Assembly (NCBI RefSeq): GCF_024345975.1
Contig: NZ_JAGQCD010000017.1
Coordinates: 1-64,000 of the forward strand
Direction of reading: 5' to 3'
Source: Cyanobium sp. Cruz-8D1
GTDB lineage: Bacteria > Cyanobacteriota > Cyanobacteriia > PCC-6307 > Cyanobiaceae
DNA: 64,000 nucleotides
Of the stretch, positions 32,708 to 41,772 are shown piece by piece. The notes beneath the pieces are model-generated. The model saw nothing but the letters and a program-made list of their open reading frames with translations. It ran no database searches and was not told where the DNA came from. A program made the position numbers and the translations under genes. Position 1 is the stretch's first letter, and every line of letters begins with the position of its first letter.

Positions 32708-34288
32708 TCAGGCTGCTGGCGCGCCATCGAGCCCCAGCTGCTGGCGCAGCTCAGCCCCATCGATCACACCCCGCTCATGCAGCACCAGCCACTCCTGCAC
32801 TGAGGGCTGGGGTTTACGCGGCGGTTGCGGCGGCACCAGTGGGCAGATCTCCACGTTGCAGGCCGGGGTGTCGGAGAGCTTTTCGCCGGTGAGACGGGTC
32901 CACTGGCGCAGCAGGGTGCTGAGCATCGAGCTCTTCTGGCCTGCCAACGACTGCAGCACCGCAAAGCTCTGGCCGGCGGTGAGCGAGACCTCCAGCTCGG
33001 TGCGGGCTGGGCCGTGGCCACCAGCTGGGATCAGGGCGTCGCGGCGCATGGCCTCCTCCAGCTGCTGCAGGTAGGCCCTGTGCTCTGCCAGCGAACGGGC
33101 TTCTATTTCGACCCACTGAAACTTGGCGCCCTCGGGCAGGTCCATGAAGGAGGAGGTGGAGAGCACCAGCCGCTGGGGGCGTTGGGCATCTGTGCCTCCA
33201 GTCGACGAACTCGAGCCCAGGGCCCCATCACTGCGGCGGAAGCCGTAGGCATCCACCAGCCCGGTGCGCACGCCCACTGGTAGAGCGGTGCGTGACAACA
33301 GATCCTCGTAATCGCTGCGGCAGCGGTAGTGATTGAGGTACTGGTGGGCCAGACCCAGGTGGGGCAGATCGCCCTCGCCAAAGGCGCTGCCATCCACTGA
33401 GTACCAAAGGGCCGGTAGGTCAAAGCGTTGCGGCAGCAGCGAAGGCTCACCCACCGGCACCACGTCGTAGCCATCAACGGCGCCGGGGTTGGGGTTGGCC
33501 TGCCAGCTGCGCAGCACCAGGCCGTCATCGGTGACCGACAGGCTGCGGTAGATCCATGCCTGTGGATCTGGCACCAGGCCGCCGTGAGCATCGATCACCA
33601 CCGTGGGTACGGCCGCATTGCCAGTGGCGTAACGGGGCGGCAGGGCCTGGCGGCGCGGCTCCCGCCAGACGATCTCCACTGGGCCCGATGCCGGAGCACC
33701 GCTGGCGCCCTCGGCGGGGTGGCGCCAGTTGAGCAGGTCGCCCCTGGGTACTAGCTGCAGGCGGGGCAGGGAGAGGCGGTCACCCTTGGCCAGTGCTTCC
33801 AGCCGGTCACCTTCTGAGGGCCAGCGGTGCTGGGGCGGCAGCTGCAGGATCAAGCAGCCGCCATCGCGCAGGGTGAGCAGGTCGGCCAGGAACAGGAACA
33901 CCCCCAGGTCGGTGCCCTGGCCATCAACATCGGTGGCCACCCGGGTGAGGGAGTCGGGCAGCTCCTGCCAGGCCAGGCGCGACAACATCCCGGCGTAGGT
34001 GCGCAGGGCATCGCGGTAGAAGCCGGTAGGGCGGGCTGCCTCCAGTCGCTTGAGGTAGCAGGTCTCGGGTTCTTCTATGCCACGGGTTAGATACAGCGGC
34101 CGGCGACTGGTGCCGTCAGGGAGTTCAAGAAGGGTCCAACAGTCGTAGACCAACTGCAGGCGGTCGCGCAGGCCGGAGAGGGTGGGGTGCTCCAGCCAGG
34201 GGGGCTGGGCTGGGGGCTGGGGCTGCGTCTCTGGTGGGGAGGAGGAGCCGCTGGGGGTGGTTGTCCTGCGGCGGCGGGTGGTGAGCAC
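32708..34288 (-). CDS. phage portal protein (DUF4055-like)
   Basis: 526 residues from GTG 34288. The pattern fits DUF4055 portal proteins: PTLSGLRDRLQLVYDCWTLL and FYRDALRTYAGMLSRL near the start, GVFLFLADLLTLRDGGCLIL, then the wing/stem region with PALWYSVDGSAFGEGDLPHL, HQYLNHYRCRSDYEDLL and the helix EHRAYLQQLEEAMRRDAL. Portal proteins form the twelve-subunit DNA channel of the head. In phage order it should follow the large terminase, but an ABC-3C system and an IS element now lie between them. Confidence 0.8.
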   Translation of the reverse strand: MLTTRRRRTTTPSGSSSPPETQPQPPAQPPWLEHPTLSGLRDRLQLVYDCWTLLELPDGTSRRPLYLTRGIEEPETCYLKRLEAARPTGFYRDALRTYAGMLSRLAWQELPDSLTRVATDVDGQGTDLGVFLFLADLLTLRDGGCLILQLPPQHRWPSEGDRLEALAKGDRLSLPRLQLVPRGDLLNWRHPAEGASGAPASGPVEIVWREPRRQALPPRYATGNAAVPTVVIDAHGGLVPDPQAWIYRSLSVTDDGLVLRSWQANPNPGAVDGYDVVPVGEPSLLPQRFDLPALWYSVDGSAFGEGDLPHLGLAHQYLNHYRCRSDYEDLLSRTALPVGVRTGLVDAYGFRRSDGALGSSSSTGGTDAQRPQRLVLSTSSFMDLPEGAKFQWVEIEARSLAEHRAYLQQLEEAMRRDALIPAGGHGPARTELEVSLTAGQSFAVLQSLAGQKSSMLSTLLRQWTRLTGEKLSDTPACNVEICPLVPPQPPRKPQPSVQEWLVLHERGVIDGAELRQQLGLDGAPAA

Positions 34289-34647
34289 TGGCTGCTGCTT
34301 GTGGTCACAGCTCTTGCCAGTGGCAGCAATGGACGGCAGGAAGGGCTATGCAGGATCTGCATGGCTTTGGCCAGAGCATCAGGGCAAACAGGTTGACAAG
34401 ACAGCGGGGCTTGGGTTCCTATGTGGGCTCGTTGAAAACCAGGCGCGCAGAGCTCCCTGCCCAGGATTCATTGCCTTGCGGCGGTTCTAGACTTCAGAAT
34501 GATTTTTGGCTCTTGTGCTCACTGCCAGGTGCCCGGCTATCTCCTAGCGGGGCCCGCCCACCTAGCGTTAAATGCCCCCGAGCCCATCGGACTGACTGAG
34601 AAGGATGCCTGTGAGGAGTCCCAGGTCCCTCGTAGTTGGTTGAGTGC
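34289..34647. other. intergenic region between portal and ABC-3C genes
   Basis: No supported gene. The region must hold the promoter of the plus-strand ABC-3C operon. A TTG at 34636 could extend the first gene by four codons. The DNA style changes here from the CTG-rich phage type to the CTC/GCG/TCG-rich type of the following operon, so one border of the insert probably lies between about 34480 and 34640. Confidence 0.45.
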
Positions 34648-35736
34648 ATGAGCAAGGTTCCGCCGCCCGTTCAGATCCCTCAGCCTCCGGCGCCGTCGTC
34701 CGGTCTGGCTGCTGACGCTGTGGCGTCGGGGCTTCCGGTACATCCCGTGGACCGCGTGAGGCTCTTCAGCCCTGACCAGTGGGAGCACTTCGTTCAGGAG
34801 TGGGTCGACTCGCTGCGCGACGAGTACGAACTTGTCGAGCGGTGCGGCGGGGCAGGTGACATGGGACGCGACGTCATCGCCACCGTGAATGGCGGCAACG
34901 GCGCATGGGACAACTACCAGTGCAAGCACTACCAGAAGGTGCTCGCGCCCGGCGACATTTGGGTCGAGCTAGGCAAGCTCGCGTACTACACACTGAAGGG
35001 CGAATACTCGTACCCTCGGAACTACTTCTTCGTCGCGCCGCAGGGTGTGGGCCCGAAGCTCTCGAACCTCTTGAAGAAGCCTCACGTGCTCCGTGACGGA
35101 CTTCTCACGAACTGGGACAAAGCGTGTCGGACGGAGATCACCAAAACCGAGGTCGTCGACTGCGACGCTGCGATGAAGGAGCACATCGCAAACCTCGATT
35201 TCTCGATCTTCAAGACCAAGCCGCTCCTCCACATCATCGAGGCGCACGCCAAGACCCGCTGGTACGTGGCGCGCTTCGGAGGTGGGCTGCCGCCGCGCCC
35301 TGAGCCAACGCCGCCGCCAGGCGTGCCGACTGACAACGAAGCGGTCTTCGTCGGTGAGCTTCGCCGTGCGTATGCGGATCACCTTAAGCAGGACCTGAAG
35401 GATCTCGATGCGGGGCTCGCGTCCCGCGACGACCTCCGCGAGCACTTCCACGACGCGCGCGTTGAGTTCTACAGCGCCGAGGGGTTGAGGACCTTCTCGC
35501 GCGACACGCTGCCTCAGGGCGAGTTCGAGAAGCTGCAGGACGAGGTCCATTCCGGCATCAAGGACGAAGTGCGTGGTAGCCAAACCGACGGCTATCAATG
35601 TGTCCTCGCGGTGGTGAAGACGGCCCGCACGCTGCAGCTCACGAGCAACCCTCTCACCACGCGCATCCATACCCGTGACCGTGGAGGCATCTGCCACCAG
35701 ATCGCCAACGACGGAAAGGTCCGGTGGGTCAAATGA
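34648..35736 (+). CDS. ABC-3C system nuclease-like first component
   Basis: About 362 residues from ATG 34648. Residues about 55-110 look like a restriction-endonuclease (Mrr/PD-(D/E)XK) domain: GGAGDMGRDVIATVNG followed by WDNYQCKHYQK gives the G-x-x-D-x-G-x-D and QxK catalytic pair. The C-terminal 140 residues (ELRRAYADHLKQDLKDLD, VEFYSAEGLRTFSRDTLP) match the conserved tail of ABC three-component effectors. It begins a three-gene coupled operon (four-base overlaps) with a middle component and an SMC-like ATPase. In such systems the ATPase senses invasion and licenses the effector, here DNA cutting; this is inferred from the family. Confidence 0.78.
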   Translation: MSKVPPPVQIPQPPAPSSGLAADAVASGLPVHPVDRVRLFSPDQWEHFVQEWVDSLRDEYELVERCGGAGDMGRDVIATVNGGNGAWDNYQCKHYQKVLAPGDIWVELGKLAYYTLKGEYSYPRNYFFVAPQGVGPKLSNLLKKPHVLRDGLLTNWDKACRTEITKTEVVDCDAAMKEHIANLDFSIFKTKPLLHIIEAHAKTRWYVARFGGGLPPRPEPTPPPGVPTDNEAVFVGELRRAYADHLKQDLKDLDAGLASRDDLREHFHDARVEFYSAEGLRTFSRDTLPQGEFEKLQDEVHSGIKDEVRGSQTDGYQCVLAVVKTARTLQLTSNPLTTRIHTRDRGGICHQIANDGKVRWVK

Positions 35737-36242
35737 CATCCGAGACGCCCACACACGTCGTCTCGCCTTTTAACGGGCCCGTGGAGATCGGCCTGCGTTC
35801 TCTCTGCGTGCTGACCACGGCATTCCCCTCTGCGTACGCGCTGCAGCGGCTCGTGGTTTTCGACTACTTCCTCGTCCACTCCGACGACATCGAGGGTGGC
35901 CCCGAGGGGCTGCATCCGAGAACTCCCCATCGCGGCGGAGAGATCCTCGTTCGTCGCGGCGTGATTCAAGATGGGATCACGCTCTACGAGAGCCGTGGGC
36001 TCATCGAGCGCGTCTACAAGGGCGGCGGCATCTTCTTCGCCGCAACCGAAAAGTCCGCTGACTTCCTCGACACGCTCAGCACCGAGTACCTCGCGGGCCT
36101 GCGTGATCGCGCTGACTGGGTGGTCGACAGCTTCGGCGCCCTCGACAACACAGAGCTCGATTTGATGGTCCGCGAGCGCATCGGCACGTGGGGCGCCGAG
36201 TTCTCGATGGAGTCCGTTCTCTGGACCGAGGAGGCGTCATGA
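35733..36242 (+). CDS. ABC-3C system middle component
   Basis: 169 residues from ATG 35733, overlapping the previous stop. A small winged-helix-like protein: NGPVEIGLRSLCVLTTAFPS, ALQRLVVFDYFLVHSDDI, the HRGGEILVRRGVIQDGITLY recognition-type helix and LIERVYKGGGIFFAATEKS wing. This matches the middle-component proteins that always lie between effector and ATPase genes in ABC-3C loci, where they are thought to link the two. Its stop overlaps the ATPase ATG at 36239. Confidence 0.78.
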   Translation: MTSETPTHVVSPFNGPVEIGLRSLCVLTTAFPSAYALQRLVVFDYFLVHSDDIEGGPEGLHPRTPHRGGEILVRRGVIQDGITLYESRGLIERVYKGGGIFFAATEKSADFLDTLSTEYLAGLRDRADWVVDSFGALDNTELDLMVRERIGTWGAEFSMESVLWTEEAS

Positions 36243-38092
36243 AGTTCGGCTTCGCCTTTCGGCGTCTCGCGCTCATCGGACCAGGGAAAGTGCCGGCCGA
36301 GGTCACGTTCATGCGCGGACTGAACGTCATCGGGGGCCCCTCCGATTCGGGCAAGAGCTTCATCGCTCAGTGCATTGACTACGCGCTCGGCGGTGGCGCC
36401 GCGCCGAAGGAGATCCCCGAAGCGGAGGGGTACAGCTCCGTCGTCATCGACATCGAGGCCAACAGCGACGGGCGCGTCTACTCGCTTGAGCGGAGCCTCC
36501 GGGGCGGTGAGGTGCTCTGCAAAACCGACGGGCGGCCCGACCGTGTGCTCGCAGCGAAGCACCAAGGGGGGAAGGAGTACACCGTCTCGCAGTTCCTCCT
36601 CGACCTGTCGGGACTGGGCTCAAAGAAGGTCCGCACCAATGAACAGGGCAAGACGAGGCCGCTCAGCTTTCGCGACATCGCCCGGCTAGTCATCATCGAC
36701 GAGGAGACGGTCATCAAGGAGGACTCGCCGGTTCTCAGTGGGCAGTTCACGTCGAAGACCGTCGAGAGCGGCGTGTTTCGCCTCCTGCTCACGGGCACCG
36801 ACGACTCCTCGATCATCGCGAAGGAAGATTCAAAGGTCGCGAAGGGGCGTCAGGCTGGCAAGGTCGAACTGCTCGAAGGCCTGCTGAAGGCGACGCGGGA
36901 ACGTCTCGCTGAGCTTGGCGAGGCGGTGAGCTCTCTCGCCGAGGAGCACGACCGACTGACCCGAATCGAAGCTTTGATTCAAACGGCTCTCGCCGAGCGC
37001 AACGCCGCGCAGGCGAGCGTGGTGCCCCTGCAAACGAAGCGCAGCACGGCGTGGAAGGCGCTGAAGGCGGTCCAGTCGAAGCTCGCGGTTCTGTCGGAGC
37101 TGCAGACGCGGTTCGACTTGCTGGGGCAGCAGTACGAGTCCGACTTGCGACGGCTGGAGGCGATCGCCGAGGCCGGGGTTCGGCTCGACCAGCTCAAGGA
37201 GGAGCGGTGCCCGATTTGTGGCGCGCTCGCCGAACACCAGCATCACGAACATCCGAAGGCGATCCCGACACCGGCGGACGTCTCACAAGCGTGCAAAGCC
37301 GAGGCTGCCAAGACCTCGAAGCTGCTCCAGGACCTTCAGACCACGCGAGCCGCCAACGCCTCCGAAATCGAGCAGCTCCAAGGTACCCGCGACACTCGCC
37401 AAGCCGAACTCGATGCGATCTCGTCGGAGCTAAATGAACTGATGGAGCAGCTAGTCGACGTCGCCTCCAAGAAGGTCGACGAGCTGCGTGTGCGCGCGGA
37501 ATATTGCCGCAAGGCGATCGAGCACCTCGAGCGAATTCAGGAACTCGAAGAGCTGCTCCAGGAGGCGAACAGGCCGAAGAAGAAGCAGAAGATGGCCGTC
37601 GCTGGCGCAGCTGTTAGCACCGCGCAGGCCGATCCGTTCAGTCGTGAGGTCGAAGCGCTTCTGAAGGCGTGGCACTTCCCCGACCTCGATCGCGTCTCGT
37701 TCAGCGAGAACGACCAGGACGTGGTGATCTCGGGCCGAGCGCGGAAGAGCCATGGCAAGGGGGTACGGGCCATCACTCGGGCGGCGTTCAACCTCGCGCT
37801 CCTTCGGCTTTGCATCGAAGGCGAGCGTCCCTTCCCTAACTTCGTCCTGATCGACTCGCCGCTGCTCGTCTACGAAGAGCCAGACGCTGGGGAGTCGACG
37901 TTTCCGCAGGACATCAAGAAGCACTTCTGGGAGAGCGTGAAGGCATCCTTCACCGACGCGCAAGTCATCATCATCGAAAACAGGAACCAAGTTCCGGATG
38001 ACGGGCCACTCAGCAACGTGAACGTCATACGATTTACGGGGAATGATCAAGGGCGGCGCGGATTCATCCCGGAGGCACGAGGTGACAAATGA
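36239..38092 (+). CDS. ABC-3C system SMC/Rad50-like ATPase (DUF3732)
   Basis: About 617 residues from ATG 36239. Walker A GGPSDSGKSFIAQ near residue 35, long coiled coils on both sides of a zinc-hook-like CPICGALAEHQHHEH at about residue 325, and a C-terminal ATPase half with RAITRAAFNLALLRLCIEG and Walker B FPNFVLIDSPLLVYEE. This is the DUF3732 type of ABC ATPase used in three-component conflict systems. Codon choice (CTC, GCG, TCG) differs from the surrounding phage genes, which prefer CTG and GCC. The operon is complete. Confidence 0.85.
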   Translation: MKFGFAFRRLALIGPGKVPAEVTFMRGLNVIGGPSDSGKSFIAQCIDYALGGGAAPKEIPEAEGYSSVVIDIEANSDGRVYSLERSLRGGEVLCKTDGRPDRVLAAKHQGGKEYTVSQFLLDLSGLGSKKVRTNEQGKTRPLSFRDIARLVIIDEETVIKEDSPVLSGQFTSKTVESGVFRLLLTGTDDSSIIAKEDSKVAKGRQAGKVELLEGLLKATRERLAELGEAVSSLAEEHDRLTRIEALIQTALAERNAAQASVVPLQTKRSTAWKALKAVQSKLAVLSELQTRFDLLGQQYESDLRRLEAIAEAGVRLDQLKEERCPICGALAEHQHHEHPKAIPTPADVSQACKAEAAKTSKLLQDLQTTRAANASEIEQLQGTRDTRQAELDAISSELNELMEQLVDVASKKVDELRVRAEYCRKAIEHLERIQELEELLQEANRPKKKQKMAVAGAAVSTAQADPFSREVEALLKAWHFPDLDRVSFSENDQDVVISGRARKSHGKGVRAITRAAFNLALLRLCIEGERPFPNFVLIDSPLLVYEEPDAGESTFPQDIKKHFWESVKASFTDAQVIIIENRNQVPDDGPLSNVNVIRFTGNDQGRRGFIPEARGDK

Positions 38093-38173
38093 ACTAGCGG
38101 ACCGTGCAGAAATAAACGATGTGGCTTATCCCGGCGTTGAAAATATCGCGGTAGCATCTAACAAAAGCACTAG

Positions 38174-39390
38174 GGAAGCTCTGGGCAACAGGGAGTTAAG
38201 TGCCTCTTGAGACCGGCAAAGCTGCCTTTGGCCTTGATTTGCCTCTGAGGCCGGAAATTGTTGGCTCTATCGGCACATTTCGGGATCATCTGGCTGGTAT
38301 TTGAGACTGAATCGAGATGTTTAGGAACACCATTCCCTTGCTCACACTGCTGCGAGTAACTGTCGCCGGGCCAGGAACAGATTCGTCAGAGCTGCAATCA
38401 CATTGATTTTGCAGCTGTTCTTGGCCAGGCCGCGCAGCCCGGTTTTTTGGAATCCGAACTGCTGTTTGATCACCCGGAATGGGTGCTCGACCTTGGCACG
38501 GACATGTGCCTTTGCAGCCTCGATCAAATCCTGCAGCCTTCCATCTGGAGTGTCGGGCAGCGCTCGGCGCTTGCCTGGCCGCATTGCAACCCTGAACTCT
38601 GCTGCGGTGCCTGCCATCTCAGGCCTTTTGGCGATGCCCTGGTAACCAGCGTCGCCGTACACCACCTCCTCATCACCATGCAGCAACTCAGCAGCTGTGG
38701 TGAGGTCGTGGACGTTGGCAGCCGTGGTGACGACTGAATGGATCAGGCCGGAGTCCTTGTCGACGCCGATATGGACTTTCATCCCGTAGTACCACTGGTT
38801 GCCCTTCTTGGTTTGGTGCATCTCCGGATCGCGCTTCCCGTCTTTGTTTTTGGTGGAGCTGGGCGCCGCTATCAAGGTGGCATCCACGATCGTGCCCTGG
38901 CGCATCGTCATTCCCCGTGAGCTGAGGTGGGTTTTGACGGTTTCAAAAATCTGCTCGCCCAGATCGTGCTTCTCCAGCAGGTGACGAAAGGCCAGGATCG
39001 TCGTCTCATCGGGGATCCGGTCGCTGATCAGCTCGATGCCGGCAAAGCGGCGCATGGTGGGCACCTCGATCAGTGCCTCTTCCATAGCCGGATCGCTCAG
39101 CGAATACCACTGCTGCAATAGGTGGATCCGCAGCATGGTGGCCAGTGGATACGGGGGTCTGCCGCCCTTCTTGCTGGTCTTGGGGTAGTGGGGCTCAATT
39201 AGATCGAGAAGGACCTGCCAAGGCACCACCACCTCCATCTCAGCGAGGAACTTCTCCCGTTTGGTCTGCTTCTTGGCGGTGGTGAGCTCGTAATCAGAGA
39301 AGCCGAGCTGCTTGCCACCCATTACCTCAGTCCTGGTCTGCGATTACAGGGCCATTGTCCCGCGAATGGCCTTGGTTTTCCAGAGTCTCC
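38174..39390 (-). mobile_element. IS5-family insertion sequence
   Basis: A complete IS of 1217 bases. The ends are imperfect inverted repeats: GGAAGCTCTGG at 38174 and, inverted, GGAGACTCTGG at 39390. Both are flanked by CTAG (38170-38173 and 39391-39394), the four-base target duplication typical of IS5. One transposase gene fills it. It landed between the ABC-3C operon and the sigma-like gene. Confidence 0.88.
38342..39322 (-). CDS. IS5-family transposase
   Basis: 326 residues from ATG 39322. Clear IS5-group transposase: GFSDYELTTAKKQTKREKFL at the start, GGRPPYPLATMLRIHLLQQW, the first catalytic Asp in GTIVDATLIAAPSSTKNKDG, then KGNQWYYGMKVHIGVDKDSG, the second Asp in EEVVYGDAGYQGIAKRPEM and the Glu in AHVRAKVEHPFRVIKQQFGF. 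All DDE residues are present and the frame is intact, so the element is probably active or very recent. Confidence 0.95.
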   Translation of the reverse strand: MGGKQLGFSDYELTTAKKQTKREKFLAEMEVVVPWQVLLDLIEPHYPKTSKKGGRPPYPLATMLRIHLLQQWYSLSDPAMEEALIEVPTMRRFAGIELISDRIPDETTILAFRHLLEKHDLGEQIFETVKTHLSSRGMTMRQGTIVDATLIAAPSSTKNKDGKRDPEMHQTKKGNQWYYGMKVHIGVDKDSGLIHSVVTTAANVHDLTTAAELLHGDEEVVYGDAGYQGIAKRPEMAGTAAEFRVAMRPGKRRALPDTPDGRLQDLIEAAKAHVRAKVEHPFRVIKQQFGFQKTGLRGLAKNSCKINVIAALTNLFLARRQLLAAV

Positions 39391-39430
39391 CTAGCGGTCG
39401 GCGCTGCGCGCTGCCGCTGATGCTGAGCGT

Positions 39431-40132
39431 TCACTCAACAGGAAAAGCAACCACCCGTACAGAGCATGCATCGACGATCTGAATCCACTGCTCTCGGCTG
39501 ATCCCTAGCCGCACCAACATCTCGCCCACGCCTACTCCTGAAGTCAGCAATCGCTGCCCCCGTGCATGAATCTCCCGCCAGGTGGGTGGCACCTTGAGCA
39601 GAAAGCCGTTGTCCCGCAGGAAGTGGGTAATCTCTCCATTGGCATAGGTGCGCCCGTAGGGACGGAATGGTCCCCGCGAAGGGTCGTAGCGGCGGGCCGC
39701 CTTGATCAGCCCGATCATCGCCAACTGGAGCAGATCCTCCTTGGGGTGAACAGTGCGCCGAGCGAAGTTGCCGGCGATCTTCTCCGCCAGGTCCATGTGC
39801 TCCAGCGCCAGGGCATCTGCAGCGGCATGGGGTTGCACTGGCCGCTCCCGCCGCGGCCTGCAGCGAGTGGGCCGCTGCCCTGGGGCTCTGGGGAGGTGAC
39901 GCACTGGAGCGTGGAGGTTGATAAGCAGCTGCTCTGCTCGGGCATGGCACGCCGGCCGGCGGTAGCGCCGTTGCCGCAGCATCCGCTCCGCACCAGCGGC
40001 ATCACCCACCAGCACCACCGTGAGCGGCAGCACCAGCTGCAACACCACTGGCGCAAGCGCTTCGGCTGATGGGCTCTCGCACACCGATGGCGCTGGATGT
40101 TCCCGCACCGCTGACACGATCGACTCGCTCAC
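39431..40132 (-). CDS. sigma70-like region 2 protein in the packaging operon
   Basis: 233 residues from a GTG at 40132 that overlaps the terminase stop by four bases. The last 120 residues carry a sigma70 region 2: ALEHMDLAEKIAGNFARRTV, HPKEDLLQLAMIGLIKAARR, YDPSRGPFRPYGRTYANGEI and THFLRDNGFLLKVPPTWREI (the region 2.3-2.4 and 3.0 stretch). No classic region 4 helix-turn-helix is obvious. The first 110 residues are of unknown type with a hydrophobic patch (PVVLQLVLPLTVVLVGD). A likely element-specific sigma factor controlling late genes; its promoter is unknown. Confidence 0.7.
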   Translation of the reverse strand: MSESIVSAVREHPAPSVCESPSAEALAPVVLQLVLPLTVVLVGDAAGAERMLRQRRYRRPACHARAEQLLINLHAPVRHLPRAPGQRPTRCRPRRERPVQPHAAADALALEHMDLAEKIAGNFARRTVHPKEDLLQLAMIGLIKAARRYDPSRGPFRPYGRTYANGEITHFLRDNGFLLKVPPTWREIHARGQRLLTSGVGVGEMLVRLGISREQWIQIVDACSVRVVAFPVE

Positions 40133-41772
40133 CGGCTCACCAGCAGCGGCGTCACCACCGGCTGGATGCCCTGGGCCTTCCAGTAGCGACCCTCCAGCCA
40201 CAGGGCGCCGTGGCAGAAGGCATCCACAAGGTCCTTGCTGCCCTTGGGGAAGCGGATCGCTTCCTCCACCAGCGGCTGGGCGCGGTGGAGGAAGCGAATC
40301 TGGCCTGCTTCCACCAGGGGGGCGACGGCATGGGCGCGGGTTTCTTTGCTGCCGCGGGCAGTGATCGGCAGCATCCCCGGCACGCGGCGACGCAGCGTCT
40401 GCAGCACAGCCGGCCCGTTGGCGGCGTCCTCGATCAGCACGGCGTTGGGCCGCAGGCCCTGCTGCTCCAGCGCCTGCAGGCAGCCCAGCAGGAAGCGGAT
40501 CACCTCCGGTAGGCCAAAGCGGTGCCGCGCCGCCCACAGAACCTCGATCTCCAACTCCTTTGGCCCCGATGGGCCCTGAGATTCACCCGATCGGGGGATG
40601 GCAGAGCGGGCCGGTGGTGCCAGCAGGCCCGCCAAGCAGAAGCCGCAGTAGTCGCTCTCCGCCTCCCCCTTGAAGCTCAGGTCACAGGAGAGCGCCAGCA
40701 GGGCGTAGTGGCGCTGGCTGTCGTCCTCGCGGGGGAAGGGCGGCCGGATCCACTGCCTCAGGAAGATTGAACCCGATGCCGGGCTGGGCCGCTGCTGATA
40801 GAGCGCGGCCCACCAGTAGGCGCCAAGTCGGGCGCGGATCTTGAGCAGCTCCGGCAAGGGGAAGCGCTCAGGGCACAGGGCCTCGCCCGGGTGGCGCCAG
40901 TCGGGGATCAGGGTGCAGGTGGGCGGCAGCTTGGCCCGCTCGGTTGGCTCCTCAGCGATGGCCGGCAGGTCCAGCACGGTCCAGTGCTGCGGCGCCTCCC
41001 CCAGCTCCTGCTCCAGCAGCCAGCCGATCACATCCTGGTGGTCCCAGCGGGTGAGCACCACCACCTGGGCCGAAAGGTTCGGCTGGGTGCTGCCGTCCGG
41101 TCCGAGCACTGAGGCCGGTTCGGCGCGGGTGAGCCACACCGATCGCAGCCAGTCGATCAGCTTCTGCCGCAGCGCAGGACTGGCGGCATCACCTGGGCCC
41201 TTGTAGGGGTCGTCAATGATTCCCAGGCTGTAGCCCTTACCCGTAAAGGGGCCATCGACTCCGGCAGCGATACACCCGCCCCGCTGGCGGGTAAGCCAGT
41301 TGCCCACCGCCGCCGAGTCCCGGGCCAGCAAGTGGCCGGTCACCCGGTAGAAGTGGCGCGCTTCTCTGGAGTGGGCGTAGGCCAGCTCCGCCGAGTACGA
41401 CGCGATAGCCGCAAAGAGGTGCGGGTAGCGCTGCAAGAAGTAGGCCGGAAACAGCTTGGAAACCAGGAGACTTTTGCCGAGTCGGGGAGGACAGGTGACG
41501 ATCAGGCGGCTCAGCTGGCCATCGGCCACCTGCTGGAGCAGGTCGATCAGCACCTCAGCCCAGCGGTGGAAGCCGTAGCGGGGGTAGGCCTCAGCGATGA
41601 AGCTGCGCAGGCTCTGGGGTTCCGATGGCTCGGCAGCAGTGGCCGTTGGGAGGTGGAGGAGGCCGGCATCGCCCCAGGGGTCGAGCTCGCTCAGCAGCAG
41701 GCCGCCTTCTGCAGGGGCCTGAGGCGTGAGCACCGGTGTTGGTATCGCAGTGGCGGCGGTGCTCGCCGTCAT
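40129..41772 (-). CDS. terL: phage terminase large subunit
   Basis: 547 residues from ATG 41772, which overlaps the small-subunit stop. ATPase motor: Walker A LIVTCPPRLGKSLLVSKLF, Walker B LGIIDDPYKGPGD and a coupling motif VVVLTRWDHQDVIGW. Nuclease domain: ALSCDLSFKGEAESDYCGF (first Asp), AVLIEDAANGPAVLQTL (second acidic) and FPKGSKDLVDAFCHGALWL (third). It pumps DNA into the prohead and cuts concatemers. The protein looks intact. Confidence 0.93.
   Translation of the reverse strand: MTASTAATAIPTPVLTPQAPAEGGLLLSELDPWGDAGLLHLPTATAAEPSEPQSLRSFIAEAYPRYGFHRWAEVLIDLLQQVADGQLSRLIVTCPPRLGKSLLVSKLFPAYFLQRYPHLFAAIASYSAELAYAHSREARHFYRVTGHLLARDSAAVGNWLTRQRGGCIAAGVDGPFTGKGYSLGIIDDPYKGPGDAASPALRQKLIDWLRSVWLTRAEPASVLGPDGSTQPNLSAQVVVLTRWDHQDVIGWLLEQELGEAPQHWTVLDLPAIAEEPTERAKLPPTCTLIPDWRHPGEALCPERFPLPELLKIRARLGAYWWAALYQQRPSPASGSIFLRQWIRPPFPREDDSQRHYALLALSCDLSFKGEAESDYCGFCLAGLLAPPARSAIPRSGESQGPSGPKELEIEVLWAARHRFGLPEVIRFLLGCLQALEQQGLRPNAVLIEDAANGPAVLQTLRRRVPGMLPITARGSKETRAHAVAPLVEAGQIRFLHRAQPLVEEAIRFPKGSKDLVDAFCHGALWLEGRYWKAQGIQPVVTPLLVSR

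Noticed and set aside
34174-34186. Match of 13 bases (CGGAGAGGGTGGG) to the tRNA-Ser 3' end, as possible attR
   Set aside because: It lies inside the portal coding sequence, is short, and does not continue into the T-arm; probably chance.
34567-34574. GTTAAAT as an integron attC core near the ABC-3C operon
   Set aside because: No matching inverse core, no integron integrase and no cassette array; a seven-base match is expected by chance.
38093-38173. Possible fourth gene of the ABC-3C operon before the IS element
   Set aside because: Only about 80 bases remain before the IS, A+T-rich and without an open frame.
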